From Lachnoclostridium sp. (lineage in GTDB: Bacteria > Bacillota > Clostridia > Lachnospirales > Lachnospiraceae): a stretch of 64,000 bases of DNA. Shown here one piece after another: positions 25,407 through 34,019 of the stretch. A program made the position numbers and the translations under genes. Position 1 is the stretch's first letter; every line of letters starts with the position of its first letter. Below the pieces are notes generated by a model. The model was not told the DNA's origin, ran no database searches, and worked only from the letters and a program-made list of their open reading frames with translations. The stretch spans positions 1-64,000 of the forward strand of contig JAETRR010000017.1 in assembly GCA_021770065.1 (NCBI GenBank). The letters are read 5' to 3'.

Positions 25407-26054
25407 ATGATTATCACACAGAAAAAGCCCATTGAAGAATTGATGGCGATGCTCGGGGATGCGAAGAAAATTGCGATCCTTGGCTGCGGCAGTTGTGCTA
25501 CGGCCTGTGCCACGGGCGGCGAGAAGGAGATTGGGGAACTGAAGGCTTATTTGGAGTCTAAGGGGAAGACAGTGGTGGCTACCGGAATGGCGGATTACTG
25601 CTGTATGAACATGGGTGTGAAGACGGCCATGAAGAAGCTGAATGCGGCAGGTCCGGACGCGGTTGTCTGTATGTCCTGCGGTGACGGTGTGCAGGTGGCG
25701 GCCAATCATGCCGCAGCGCCGGTTTATCCGTCTAACAATACGATGTTTTTAGGAGAGGCCGTGAAGTTCGGTCTGTTTGAAGAGGCCTGTCATCTCTGCG
25801 GAGACTGTGTGCTGGGAACGACCGGAGGCATCTGCCCCATTTCCAGATGCGCCAAGTCTCTGGTGAATGGTCCCTGCGGAGGACAGAAGAACGGCAAGTG
25901 CGAGGTGAATCCGGAGAATGACTGTGCGTGGATTCTGATTTATAAGCGTCTGGAGTCTTTAGGCATGCTGGATAAGCTGGCTAAGAGACGGAATGATAAA
26001 GGATATGAGAAGGTTTCATATCCCAGAACGATTAATATTAGGGGGAACAAGTAA
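25407..26054 (+). CDS. metV: MetV: zinc/iron-sulfur partner of methylenetetrahydrofolate reductase
   Basis: A 215-residue cysteine-rich protein of the MTHFR C-terminal domain family. The motifs CGSCATACATGG near residue 27, MSCGDG near 88, CHLCGDCVLGTTGGICPISRC near 128 and NGPCGGQKNGKC near 153 are those of acetogen MetV, which binds zinc and, as I recall, an iron-sulfur cluster. It forms a complex with MetF that reduces methylene-THF in the methyl branch of the Wood-Ljungdahl pathway. AAGGAGAGAATACC precedes the ATG. Its stop overlaps the metF start (TAATG), so the two are coupled. Confidence 0.9.
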   Translation: MIITQKKPIEELMAMLGDAKKIAILGCGSCATACATGGEKEIGELKAYLESKGKTVVATGMADYCCMNMGVKTAMKKLNAAGPDAVVCMSCGDGVQVAANHAAAPVYPSNNTMFLGEAVKFGLFEEACHLCGDCVLGTTGGICPISRCAKSLVNGPCGGQKNGKCEVNPENDCAWILIYKRLESLGMLDKLAKRRNDKGYEKVSYPRTINIRGNK

Positions 26055-26980
26055 TGGGAATGTTAGAGAAAGCGCTGGAAAGCGGAAAATTTGGTGTAAC
26101 CGTTGAGATGGCTCCTCCCAAGGGATATGATTTTAGCGAGCAGATGGAAGCGGCAGAGCTTCTTAAGGGTAAGGTACATGGAGTGAATGTGACTGATATG
26201 CAGTCTGCCTGTCTGAAGGCTTCCTCTCTCGGCCTTTGTATTAAGCTGAAGGAAGCAGGCTTAGAGCCGATTATCCAGGTGACGGGCCGTGACCGCAGCC
26301 GTATGGGAATCATGGGCGATATGCTTTCGGCAGCGGCTTTTGGAATTGATACCATGCTGGCGCTGACCGGTGATCATCCTATTGTGGGTGACTGCAATGA
26401 GTCCAAGCCGGTTTATGATCTGGATTCCGTCGGGATTCTTCATATGTTATCCGTAATGGAAGCGACCGGAACAGACTGTGGCGGCAACGAACTGGCGGGC
26501 GGTGCGCCGGAGTTCTATAAGGGTGCGGCGGTAACTCCTGTCTATGAACCTCTGTTTCTGCAGATTAATAAGCTTCGCCAGAAAGTGGAAGCAGGAGCGC
26601 GCTATATTCAGACACAGGGTATCTTTGACCTGGAGAGCTTCAAGCGTTTTATGGATGAGGTAGATAAGGCAAATATCAAGACTCACATTATGGCAGGCAT
26701 CATTCCGCTGAAGGCGGCGGGAATGGCCAAGTACATGAATGAGAATGTACCGGGAATCGCAGTTCCCCAGGATATGATTGACCGTCTGGCTGCTGCGGCT
26801 GCAGAGGGCAAGGAGAAGGGCGTGAAGGGGCTCCCGACTCAGCTTGGTATTGAGATGGCTGCCGAGATGATTGCCAAGATCAAGGATGAGGGCCTCTGTG
26901 ACGGCGTACATATTATGGCAATCGGCGCAGAGAAGAATGTTCCGAAGATTCTGGAGAAGGCCGGAATTACCATTGACTAA
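26054..26980 (+). CDS. metF: Methylenetetrahydrofolate reductase
   Basis: A flavoprotein TIM-barrel enzyme of 308 residues that reduces 5,10-methylene-THF to 5-methyl-THF. The early glutamate in VTVEMAPPKGYD (residues 15-26), the LALTGDHPIVGD segment near 110 and the RYIQTQGIFDLESF and IMAGIIPL segments near 190 and 218 identify it. The short length and the coupled metV gene place it in the two-subunit acetogen type rather than the single-chain NADH type. The metVF pair stands alone here, without other Wood-Ljungdahl genes nearby. Confidence 0.93.
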   Translation: MGMLEKALESGKFGVTVEMAPPKGYDFSEQMEAAELLKGKVHGVNVTDMQSACLKASSLGLCIKLKEAGLEPIIQVTGRDRSRMGIMGDMLSAAAFGIDTMLALTGDHPIVGDCNESKPVYDLDSVGILHMLSVMEATGTDCGGNELAGGAPEFYKGAAVTPVYEPLFLQINKLRQKVEAGARYIQTQGIFDLESFKRFMDEVDKANIKTHIMAGIIPLKAAGMAKYMNENVPGIAVPQDMIDRLAAAAAEGKEKGVKGLPTQLGIEMAAEMIAKIKDEGLCDGVHIMAIGAEKNVPKILEKAGITID

Positions 26981-26985
26981 TCCCT

Positions 26986-27015
26986 GTTACTGGTCACGGA
27001 GTGAACAACAGTAAC
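26986..27015 (+). repeat. Dispersed hairpin repeat, possible metF terminator
   Basis: GTTACTG at 26986-26992 pairs with CAGTAAC at 27009-27015, and TCAC pairs with GTGA inside. The core GGTCACGGAGTGAACA recurs exactly at 62576 and in variant form at 21612. There is no T run after it, so it is a poor intrinsic terminator. Confidence 0.65.
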
Positions 27016-27022
27016 TAATCTC

Positions 27023-27051
27023 TTGTATTTTTTTGAAAAATCTGTTATGAT
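27023..27051 (+). promoter_or_regulatory. Promoter of the YjfB-like gene
   Basis: TTGTAT at 27023-27028, a 17-base spacer and TATGAT at 27046-27051, about 85 bases before the start codon. It looks like a vegetative promoter, not a SigD motility promoter. Confidence 0.55.
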
Positions 27052-27134
27052 AGTTGAAAGAATAAGGGAAATGCTTTTATCGGTTTTGAAGTAAGGGAAT
27101 TGTAAAAAGCATTTCACAGACAGAGGTGATTGTT

Positions 27135-27311
27135 ATGGATATTGCAGCATTATCATCTGCCATGTCATACAGCCAGCTTCATATGAACGTAGGCTATGCC
27201 CTGACAGCCAAGGTTATGGATCAGGTGGAAGAGACCAGTGCAGAGCTTCTTGAGATGCTGGAGGGAGCTATCCCCTCAGATTTGGGACAGTTTGTTGACA
27301 TACGTGCATAA
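27135..27311 (+). CDS. YjfB-like putative motility protein
   Basis: A 58-residue protein with the YjfB layout: MDIAALSSAMSYSQLHMNVG at the N-terminus and a helical AKVMDQVEETSAELLEML middle. In Bacillus the homologue belongs to the SigD motility regulon; its role is unknown. AGAGGTGATTGTT precedes the ATG at 27135; an in-frame ATG at 27126 is less well placed. No flagellar genes are in the window. Confidence 0.8.
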   Translation: MDIAALSSAMSYSQLHMNVGYALTAKVMDQVEETSAELLEMLEGAIPSDLGQFVDIRA

Positions 27312-27435
27312 GAATTAAGAAAAAGGAGAAGCTGAGGGTTGTACCTTGGCTTCTTTTATGCTATTTTAATAAAAGTATCTATAGGGCTGCCGGGTATTTG
27401 ACTGGCAGCTCATACTGGAAAACAGGAGTGAATAG

Positions 27436-28584
27436 TTGGAAAATCTATACGAAGAGGATGAAGACGAACTGCGCCGGAGACGGCGGCGCATACGAAGAAG
27501 GCAGGAGATGCGGCGCAGAAGAAGACGGCAGATGCTGATCCGCCGGATGATAAAGGCAGGAGCGGCCGCGGCCGTTATCGGCATAGTGTTGTTGATGATA
27601 AAGATGATATGGGGAAAAGTAAACCCGGATCGTGGAACGGTTTCCAATCCGGGACAGAAATTTATGGCGGAGGCACAGCGCAGCCTTCTTGTAGACAGTC
27701 TCTCGGACGGGGGAGCGGTAAACCCGGAAGGAGGCGGCCAGGGAGAGGACGGTTTTGGAGAACAGCAGATCTATCGGTATGAAGCCACAGAGGATACGCG
27801 CGCTCTGGGAGAGGAAGATATCACCAGCACCTATGCGGTTTTTGTGGATACGGAGCATGACACTATTCTGGCGTCCCGGGATGCCTTCAGCCGGATGGTT
27901 CCGGCATCCATGACCAAGGTGCTGACCGCTCTGGTTGCGGCCGAGCACGTTGAGAATTGGGACGATACCTTCACCATTACCATTGACATCACGGATTACA
28001 GCTTCAAAAACCACTGCAGCAATGCCGGCTTTGACAGGGATGAGACGGTCACCATACGGGATCTGATGTACGGAGCAATCCTGCCCTCCGGTGCCGATGC
28101 ATCCCTGGGACTGGCTGTCTATGTAGCGGGCTCCCAGGAGGCGTTTGTGGAACTGATGAATGAGAAGCTTGAGGAGCTGGGCTTGTCGGAGACGTCGCAT
28201 TTTACCAATTGTGTGGGAATCTATGATGCCGATCACTATACTACGGCCTATGATATGGCAGTGATTATGGAGGCTGCCATTCAAAATGAGATGTGCAGAG
28301 AGGTGTTTTCGACCCGGATCTTCACGACTTCCGCCACCGAACAGCATCCGGAAGGGATCGAGCTGTCCAACTGGTTCGTGCGGCGCATTGAGGATAAGGA
28401 GACCAATGGGATCCTGGTCTATGGAAAGACCGGCTATGTGGATGAGTCGGGGAGCTGCGCAGTGAGCTTCGGAACCAATGAAAACGGCAGAACCTATATC
28501 TGTGTGACGGCTGCTTCGGGCAGCAAATGGTGGTGCATTAACGATCATGCAAAGCTGTATCAGGAGCTTACAAATGCACCATAA
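27436..28584 (+). CDS. D-alanyl-D-alanine carboxypeptidase (DacA/DacF type)
   Basis: A membrane-anchored penicillin-binding protein of 382 residues starting at TTG with CAGGAG upstream. A strongly arginine-rich cytoplasmic tail (residues 12-38) precedes one transmembrane helix (41-60). The nucleophile motif is SMTK at 158-161 and the KTG motif lies in VYGKTGY near 330. The second motif, normally S-x-N, reads SGA at 218-220, so the usual Asn is replaced by Ala; I believe this occurs in related clostridial proteins. The enzyme trims D-Ala from peptidoglycan stem peptides. The very basic cytoplasmic tail is unusual. Confidence 0.88.
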   Translation: MENLYEEDEDELRRRRRRIRRRQEMRRRRRRQMLIRRMIKAGAAAAVIGIVLLMIKMIWGKVNPDRGTVSNPGQKFMAEAQRSLLVDSLSDGGAVNPEGGGQGEDGFGEQQIYRYEATEDTRALGEEDITSTYAVFVDTEHDTILASRDAFSRMVPASMTKVLTALVAAEHVENWDDTFTITIDITDYSFKNHCSNAGFDRDETVTIRDLMYGAILPSGADASLGLAVYVAGSQEAFVELMNEKLEELGLSETSHFTNCVGIYDADHYTTAYDMAVIMEAAIQNEMCREVFSTRIFTTSATEQHPEGIELSNWFVRRIEDKETNGILVYGKTGYVDESGSCAVSFGTNENGRTYICVTAASGSKWWCINDHAKLYQELTNAP

Positions 28585-28593
28585 AAGTTTTAC

Positions 28594-28643
28594 AAATTCC
28601 CTTGTCTTATGCTTTTACCGGCATTCCGCAAGGGAATTTTTTT
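28594..28643 (+). terminator. Terminator after the carboxypeptidase gene
   Basis: AAATTCCCTTG at 28594-28604 pairs with CAAGGGAATTT at 28629-28639, followed by further T residues. Confidence 0.8.
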
Positions 28644-28754
28644 GAGTATCTGTCTGTCACAGAACCGTAATTATTTTCGGATATAATAAAAGAAAAACGG
28701 CAGGGCAGAAAACAGAAGGGAGTAAATTATGGAAAGAAAAAAACAGAGCGGAGA

Positions 28755-29477
28755 ATGGAAATGACGGAACTGTATTATGTAGAGGACGACCCGAATATTG
28801 CACAGACAGTTAAAGCATATCTGGAGGGAAAGGGATTTCGGGTAACGCTGTGTGCTTCCCTTTCGGAAGCAAAGCAGACTTTAGAGACTCATATACCTGC
28901 CTGTGTTTTGCTGGACTGGAATATGCCGGACGGGCAGGGGGACAGCCTGTGCCGATGGATTCGTAAAACCCGGAAGGAACTGCCTGTTATTTTTCTTACG
29001 GTCCGGGGAGATTCTGCGGACATTGTTTCCGGATTTGAGAACGGCGCCGATGATTATGTGGTAAAGCCCTTTGAGCTGGAGGTCCTGCATTCCCGGATTC
29101 AGGCACTGCTCCGCAGGAGCGGTAATGCGGCAAAGCAGTATCTGTCCTGCGATGGGATTGTGATAGATCGAAACCGCAGAACGGTTTCCTGCTATTGGGA
29201 GAAAATGTCCGGCAGCCGTTCCTCTGTGCCGTCCGGCCTGCCGGAGGAGGTAAGCTTAAGTGCGGCGGAGTACGAACTGCTTCTGTACCTGATGGAAAAT
29301 AAAGGAAAGACCGTTACCAGGGAAAAGATTCTGGAACAGATATGGGATGTACACGGCAGCTTTGTAAATGACAATACTCTGACTGTTACCATGAAACGTC
29401 TGCGAGATAAACTTTGCCGGCCCGATTGTCTGAAAACCGTCAGAAGTGTGGGATACCGTATGGAGGATACGCTATGA
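28755..29477 (+). CDS. OmpR-family response regulator
   Basis: A 240-residue DNA-binding response regulator. The receiver domain has the acidic pair at residues 11-12, the phosphorylated Asp54 in VLLDWNMPDG, and Lys in DDYVVKPFELE near 104. The C-terminal winged helix (SAAEYELLLYLMENKGKTVT onward) is OmpR-like. AGCGGAGA precedes the ATG. It is coupled to the histidine kinase gene (ATGA overlap), and together they probably control the ABC transporter that follows. Confidence 0.93.
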   Translation: MEMTELYYVEDDPNIAQTVKAYLEGKGFRVTLCASLSEAKQTLETHIPACVLLDWNMPDGQGDSLCRWIRKTRKELPVIFLTVRGDSADIVSGFENGADDYVVKPFELEVLHSRIQALLRRSGNAAKQYLSCDGIVIDRNRRTVSCYWEKMSGSRSSVPSGLPEEVSLSAAEYELLLYLMENKGKTVTREKILEQIWDVHGSFVNDNTLTVTMKRLRDKLCRPDCLKTVRSVGYRMEDTL

Positions 29478-30685
29478 ACAGCCGGAAAAACAGCATTGTG
29501 ATAATAGGATTTGTGATATCTGTCAGTCTCCTTGCTTCGAGCCTTGCGGTTATGTTTGTTTCCAGACGCGATGGCCGGCGGCAGTTTGAATTGTTAAATG
29601 CCGTTTGCGGGGAAGCGGCAGAGCGGGATCCCGGGACAAGGAAGATCATTGCCGCTGCCCTTAAGGAATATACCCGGGTACAGAGGAGCGCCCCGTCCTA
29701 CGGGGCAGCAGAAAATCATTCATTTGACGAAGACATTTTAACTGCACTGGGTTACCGCGCATCTGATTTTACGAACCCGTCTTACAGGCAGAATGTGTTC
29801 TTTGCAATCATGGGATTTCTGGCAGGAGTAACCTTGTTTCTTCTTACTTTTCTGTACAGAAACCGAAAGGAAGCCGTGCGTATCCGGGCATTGGCCGATT
29901 ATCTGGAGCAGGTTAATATGGGAAAAGCAGTCGTGCTCTCCACATCCGGGGAGGACGATTTTTCGAAACTGGAGGATGCGATCTATAAGAACGTGACATA
30001 CCTCTACCAGACAAAGGATGCGGCAGTACAGGCAAAAAATGAGTTTGCAAAAAATCTGTCCAATATCGCCCATCAGATAAAAACGCCAATTGCGGCCATG
30101 TCTCTGTCTCTTCAGATGATAGAGCAGGAGCAAAAGATTGATTGTGTAAAGCAGTTAGAAAAACAGCTTTTACGGCTGACACATCTACAGGAAGCTCTGC
30201 TTGTGCTGTCACGGCTGGATGCCGGTGTATTAAAACTTCAAAGAAGAGAGACGGATGTCTTTACCCTTTTGGTTCTGGCGGCGGATAATCTTGAGGAGCT
30301 GTCTGCCTGTTCCGGAGTTTCTGTTGATATCCCGGAGCTTAAGGAGGCGGCGGTTCTGGTGGATCTGGACTGGACGATGGAGGCCGTGATGAATCTGATG
30401 AAAAACTGTATGGAACATACCCGGGGAGGAAGCATCCACTGTTCCTATGAGCAGAATACGCTGTACACAAAGATTCTTATCTGGGATGACGGGGAAGGAT
30501 TTGCGAAGGAGGACATTCCCCGTCTTTTTGAGCGCTTTTACCGGGGACGGAATGCAGGCGGGGACGGCATCGGGATTGGACTTGCCCTGTCAAAGGAGCT
30601 GATTGAGCGCCAGAACGGAACCATTCGGGCAAAAAACATGCCGGGCGGAGGGGCCTGTTTTGAAATTCGGTTTTACAGTCACTGA
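29474..30685 (+). CDS. Sensor histidine kinase
   Basis: A 403-residue membrane kinase. Two transmembrane helices (about residues 7-29 and 110-130) flank an extracytoplasmic loop of about 80 residues. The H-box is NIAHQIKTPIAAMS near residue 200, followed by an HATPase domain with NLMKNCMEHTRGG, WDDGEGF and GIGIGLALSKELI. The true start is the ATG at 29474, overlapping the regulator stop; GGAGGATACGCT precedes it. The loop is too long for the very small BceS-type sensors, so direct ligand sensing is possible. Confidence 0.92.
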   Translation: MNSRKNSIVIIGFVISVSLLASSLAVMFVSRRDGRRQFELLNAVCGEAAERDPGTRKIIAAALKEYTRVQRSAPSYGAAENHSFDEDILTALGYRASDFTNPSYRQNVFFAIMGFLAGVTLFLLTFLYRNRKEAVRIRALADYLEQVNMGKAVVLSTSGEDDFSKLEDAIYKNVTYLYQTKDAAVQAKNEFAKNLSNIAHQIKTPIAAMSLSLQMIEQEQKIDCVKQLEKQLLRLTHLQEALLVLSRLDAGVLKLQRRETDVFTLLVLAADNLEELSACSGVSVDIPELKEAAVLVDLDWTMEAVMNLMKNCMEHTRGGSIHCSYEQNTLYTKILIWDDGEGFAKEDIPRLFERFYRGRNAGGDGIGIGLALSKELIERQNGTIRAKNMPGGGACFEIRFYSH

Positions 30686-30716
30686 GTTGTAACTTTCGTC
30701 TGCTATTATATATTTG

Positions 30717-30812
30717 AAGGGTATCCCTGTATGCCTTGAAAAAACAGGCGGATAGAGGAAATACCGCAAGGGTATCCCTGCATGCCTTGAAAAAACAGGC
30801 GGATAGAGGAAA
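30717..30812 (+). repeat. Tandem 51 bp repeat in the ABC transporter leader
   Basis: Two copies of a 45-base sequence at 30717-30761 and 30768-30812 differ at one position and are separated by six bases. Each contains the short palindrome GGGTATCCC and a GCCTTGAAAAAACAGGC hairpin, and ends in GAGGAAA. The second copy runs into the real ribosome site AAAGGAG of the ABC ATPase gene. Confidence 0.9.
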
Positions 30813-30824
30813 GGAGACAACAGG

Positions 30825-31505
30825 ATGGAGATTTTAAAATGTGAGGGCGTCCGGAAGATTTACGGCTCCGGCAGTAACCAAGTCACGGCACTGGACGGAA
30901 TAGACCTGACAGTCAGTAAAGGCGAATTTACGGCAATCGTCGGAGCCTCCGGTTCTGGGAAATCCACGTTGCTGCATATTCTCGGCAGTGTGGACAAGCC
31001 GACAGAAGGAAAGGTTGTCATTGACGGAACGGATCTTCTGAAACTGAATCAGACCCAGGCGGCAATCTTCCGGCGCAGAAAGGTGGGGCTGGTCTATCAG
31101 TTTTATAATCTGATTCCCACCCTCACAGTGCGGAAGAATATTCTCATGCCTCTTATTCTGGATAAAAAGAAGCCGAATCAGGAATATTTTGAGAAGATTG
31201 TCAGCACCCTTGGCATTTCCGACAAGCTTGAGGCGCTGCCGAACCAGCTGTCAGGAGGACAGCAGCAGAGGACTGCCATTGCGCGCGCTCTGATCTACCG
31301 TCCGGCGCTTCTTCTGGCAGACGAGCCTGCCGGCAATCTGGATCAGAAGAATTCCAGGGAGATTATGGACATGTTGAAACTCTCCAACCGGAATCTTAAC
31401 CAGACGATCATCCTAATCACCCATGATGAAAAGGCAGCCCTGGAAGCGGAGCGTGTGATCACCATAGAAGACGGCCGCATCCTCAGCGATGTACGGCGGA
31501 GGTGA
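30825..31505 (+). CDS. ABC transporter ATP-binding protein (LolD/FtsE/MacB class)
   Basis: A 226-residue ATPase. Walker A is GASGSGKST near residues 39-47, the signature is LSGGQQQR near 141, and Walker B with the catalytic Glu reads LLLADEPAGNLD near 160. The Q-loop is VYQFYNLIPTL. This class partners FtsX-like permeases in peptide-antibiotic sensing and resistance or lipoprotein handling. AAAGGAGACAACAGG precedes the ATG. The permease gene follows with overlap, and a two-component system lies just upstream. Confidence 0.94.
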   Translation: MEILKCEGVRKIYGSGSNQVTALDGIDLTVSKGEFTAIVGASGSGKSTLLHILGSVDKPTEGKVVIDGTDLLKLNQTQAAIFRRRKVGLVYQFYNLIPTLTVRKNILMPLILDKKKPNQEYFEKIVSTLGISDKLEALPNQLSGGQQQRTAIARALIYRPALLLADEPAGNLDQKNSREIMDMLKLSNRNLNQTIILITHDEKAALEAERVITIEDGRILSDVRRR

Positions 31506-31510
31506 CAGCT

Positions 31511-33724
31511 ATGTGGAAGGATTATTCGGCAGGCTATATCAAAAACAACCGTTCTTCGGGCATGTCCGTTATAATAGCGGCATTTATTTCCGCCCTGCTT
31601 TTATCGCTGCTGTGCGGATTATTTTATAATCTGTGGAAATATGAAGTTGAAAGAATTGAACTGGAGGAAGGCGCCTGGCAGAGCCGTATGATCGGTGGGT
31701 TTGACGGGGAGGATATAGAAACGGTCCGGAATTTTGCCCATGTAAAAGATGCAGTAGTAAATGACCGGGAAGCAGAGGGACAGGAGACGGCGCTGGATCT
31801 TTATTTTGACCGCATGGACTATGTTTTAGAGGATACGGCCCGGATTGCAGAGCACATGGGGATTCTGCCGGAGATGGTGACTTACAACTATCCGCTTCTG
31901 GCCATGTATCTCGTCCGCAGTTCCCGGGATACGGCGCCGAGGCTGCTGTTTCCGATGTTCCTGTTTATTCTGGTGCTGGCAAGCCTTTCCCTTATCGTAG
32001 TCATACACAATTCTTTTGCAGTATCCATGAACGCCCGTCTGCATCAGTTTGGCATTTTATCCAGCATCGGAGCGACACCAAAGCAGATCCGCACATGTCT
32101 TCTGCAGGAGGCTGCAGCGCTGTGCGCCGTACCGGTCCTTTTGGGAAATCTCCTGGGTATTGCAGGCAGTATGGTGCTGATACATCTGTCAAATGTTCTG
32201 CTTGGAAGCGATATTCCCGGTCGGCATCCGGCGGTTTTCGGATACCATCCCCTGGTTCTGGGAGTGACTTTGTCAGCAACAGTGTTCACCATATGGGTTT
32301 CTGCCTGGCTTCCGGCCCGGAAGCTCGGCAGATGCACGCCTCTGGAAGCCATTAAAAATACAGGAGAACTGCAGCTGAAGCGCAGACGCAGCTCCCGTAT
32401 CCTTTTCCTGCTGTTTGGTATGGAAGGCGAGCTGGCCGGCAATGCACTGAAGGCGCAGAGCAGAGCGCTGAGAACAGCATCCCTGTCGTTAGTCTTGTCT
32501 TTTACGGCATTTACCGTTATGCAGTGCTTTTTCGCAACCTCGGATATCAGTACAAGAGAGACGTATTTTGAGCGGTATCAGGATGTCTGGGATATTATGG
32601 TTACGGTTCGGGACGTGCAGGCAGATGCATTTGCAAAGACAGGGAGGATAAAGGAGCTGCCCGGTGTGGAAAGCGCCATTGTCTACCAGAAGGCAGCGGC
32701 CAAAAGGATTGTCACGGAGGAGGAAATGAGTGAGGATATGAAATCCTTCGGAGGCTTTTCCCACGCCTCGGGCAATGAAGCGGTGCATACAGATGGGGGC
32801 TGGCTTATTAATGCGCCGGTTGTGATCCTGGATGATTTAAGTTTTCTGGACTATTGCGGGCAGCTTGGCATTGAGCCGCAGCTTGACGGAGCAGTGATTC
32901 TTAACCAGATTCGGGATGTGACAAACCTTGATTTCCGGCACCCGGAATATATGCCTTATATCAGGGAAGAAAATAGTACAAGTATCCTGCGTCAGCGCGG
33001 CAGGGAAGAAATGGCAGCGGAAATTCCGGTTCTGGCCTACACGGAGACGGTTCCCGCTTTAAGAGAGGAATATGCGACACTGGATTATTATGAACTGGTG
33101 CATTTTGTTCCGGCTTCTCTGTGGAAGGAGATCAGGGGACAGACAGGGGGTGCCGGGGAGGATATTTCTATCTGTGTCCTTGGCAGAGAGGATGCGACGC
33201 TGGAGGAACTGAATTTACTGCAGGAGGAGATAGAGGGAATCATTGCTGAGAGCTATACGGTTGAAAGCGAGAACCGCATTCAGGAGCGTCAGACGAATGA
33301 GAAGCAGATACAGGGGATGAAGGCAGTATTCGGCAGTCTCTGTGTGCTCCTTGCAGTCATTGGAATCGGCAATGTGTTTTCTAACACGCTGGGCTTTGTG
33401 CGCCAGAGAAAACGGGAGTTTGCCAGATATTTGTCTGTGGGGGTGACGCCGGAGGGGATCCGCAGGATGTTCTGTATTGAGGCTCTGGTGATTGCAGGAC
33501 GTCCGGTTCTGACTGCGCTGCCTGTGGCAGTCTTTACGGTGGGAGCCATGTTGAAAATGAGTTATCTGGGGGCAGGAGAATTTCTGGCGGAAGCGCCTGT
33601 GGTTCCCATAGGAGTTTTTATGCTGGCTATCCTCGGGTCTGTGGCCCTGGCCTATTATCTTGGGTGGAGGAACATGCAGAGAATCAACCTGGCAGAGGTT
33701 TTGAGGGATGATACCATGATGTGA
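31511..33724 (+). CDS. FtsX-type ABC transporter permease
   Basis: A 737-residue permease with a first transmembrane helix near residue 20, three helices at about 135-290 in the first FtsX core, another helix near 320 and three more at the C-terminus. A large extracytoplasmic domain lies between the two cores. The motif FGILSSIGATPKQIRTCLLQEA in the first FtsX core and FARYLSVGVTPEGIRRMF in the second are typical. GGAGG lies eight bases before the ATG at 31511; a GTG at 31502 is possible but sits on that ribosome site. The arrangement with its own two-component system suggests an inducible exporter or sensor. Confidence 0.9.
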   Translation: MWKDYSAGYIKNNRSSGMSVIIAAFISALLLSLLCGLFYNLWKYEVERIELEEGAWQSRMIGGFDGEDIETVRNFAHVKDAVVNDREAEGQETALDLYFDRMDYVLEDTARIAEHMGILPEMVTYNYPLLAMYLVRSSRDTAPRLLFPMFLFILVLASLSLIVVIHNSFAVSMNARLHQFGILSSIGATPKQIRTCLLQEAAALCAVPVLLGNLLGIAGSMVLIHLSNVLLGSDIPGRHPAVFGYHPLVLGVTLSATVFTIWVSAWLPARKLGRCTPLEAIKNTGELQLKRRRSSRILFLLFGMEGELAGNALKAQSRALRTASLSLVLSFTAFTVMQCFFATSDISTRETYFERYQDVWDIMVTVRDVQADAFAKTGRIKELPGVESAIVYQKAAAKRIVTEEEMSEDMKSFGGFSHASGNEAVHTDGGWLINAPVVILDDLSFLDYCGQLGIEPQLDGAVILNQIRDVTNLDFRHPEYMPYIREENSTSILRQRGREEMAAEIPVLAYTETVPALREEYATLDYYELVHFVPASLWKEIRGQTGGAGEDISICVLGREDATLEELNLLQEEIEGIIAESYTVESENRIQERQTNEKQIQGMKAVFGSLCVLLAVIGIGNVFSNTLGFVRQRKREFARYLSVGVTPEGIRRMFCIEALVIAGRPVLTALPVAVFTVGAMLKMSYLGAGEFLAEAPVVPIGVFMLAILGSVALAYYLGWRNMQRINLAEVLRDDTMM

Positions 33725-33923
33725 GGAATAAGTGATTTTTAAGCATATTTTTAGTTATTTCCTTCCCATATTCCGTATGTTTTGTGTTATACTCTATATA
33801 GATGCGGTTCCGGCATAGTCTGCGGCCGGATTCGCAATATATCTGATGGAATAAAAGAAAAAATTTATATTTTATTGAAAGGAATCATATTCCTCAGGCG
33901 TATTATATATGAAATGTAAAACA

Positions 33924-33987
33924 GTATAGCCGCAAAGGTGCACGATAAGTGTGTACCGGAGTAACTTTGCTTTTCAAGACGCTATAC
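33924..33987 (+). ncRNA. Structured leader motif, unassigned
   Basis: An imperfect nested structure: GTATAGC at 33924-33930 pairs with GCTATAC at 33981-33987, GCAAAG at 33932-33937 with CTTTGC at 33965-33970, and GGTGCAC at 33937-33943 could pair with GTGTACC at 33951-33957. The core AGCCGCAAAGGTGCACGA and TACCGGAGT is nearly shared with the hairpin at 56364. It ends 33 bases before the Cys/His-rich secreted protein gene. I could not match it to a known riboswitch class. The rest of the 33725-34019 gap shows only AT-rich sequence with possible promoter elements near 33780. Confidence 0.45.
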
Positions 33988-34019
33988 CAGGAAGCAGTTT
34001 AAATAGGAGGTTATCTGCG

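Noticed and set aside
30717-30812. CRISPR-like array from the two direct repeats
   Set aside because: Only two copies with a six-base gap, no spacers of constant length and no cas genes.
30590-30820. Minus-strand frame with a repeated YPPVFSRH peptide
   Set aside because: It is the reverse translation of the 51 bp tandem DNA repeat, not a gene.
33924-33987. Cyclic-di-GMP-I riboswitch
   Set aside because: The CGCAAAG core is reminiscent, but the conserved GGGCAAACC segment and tetraloop-receptor arrangement are missing.
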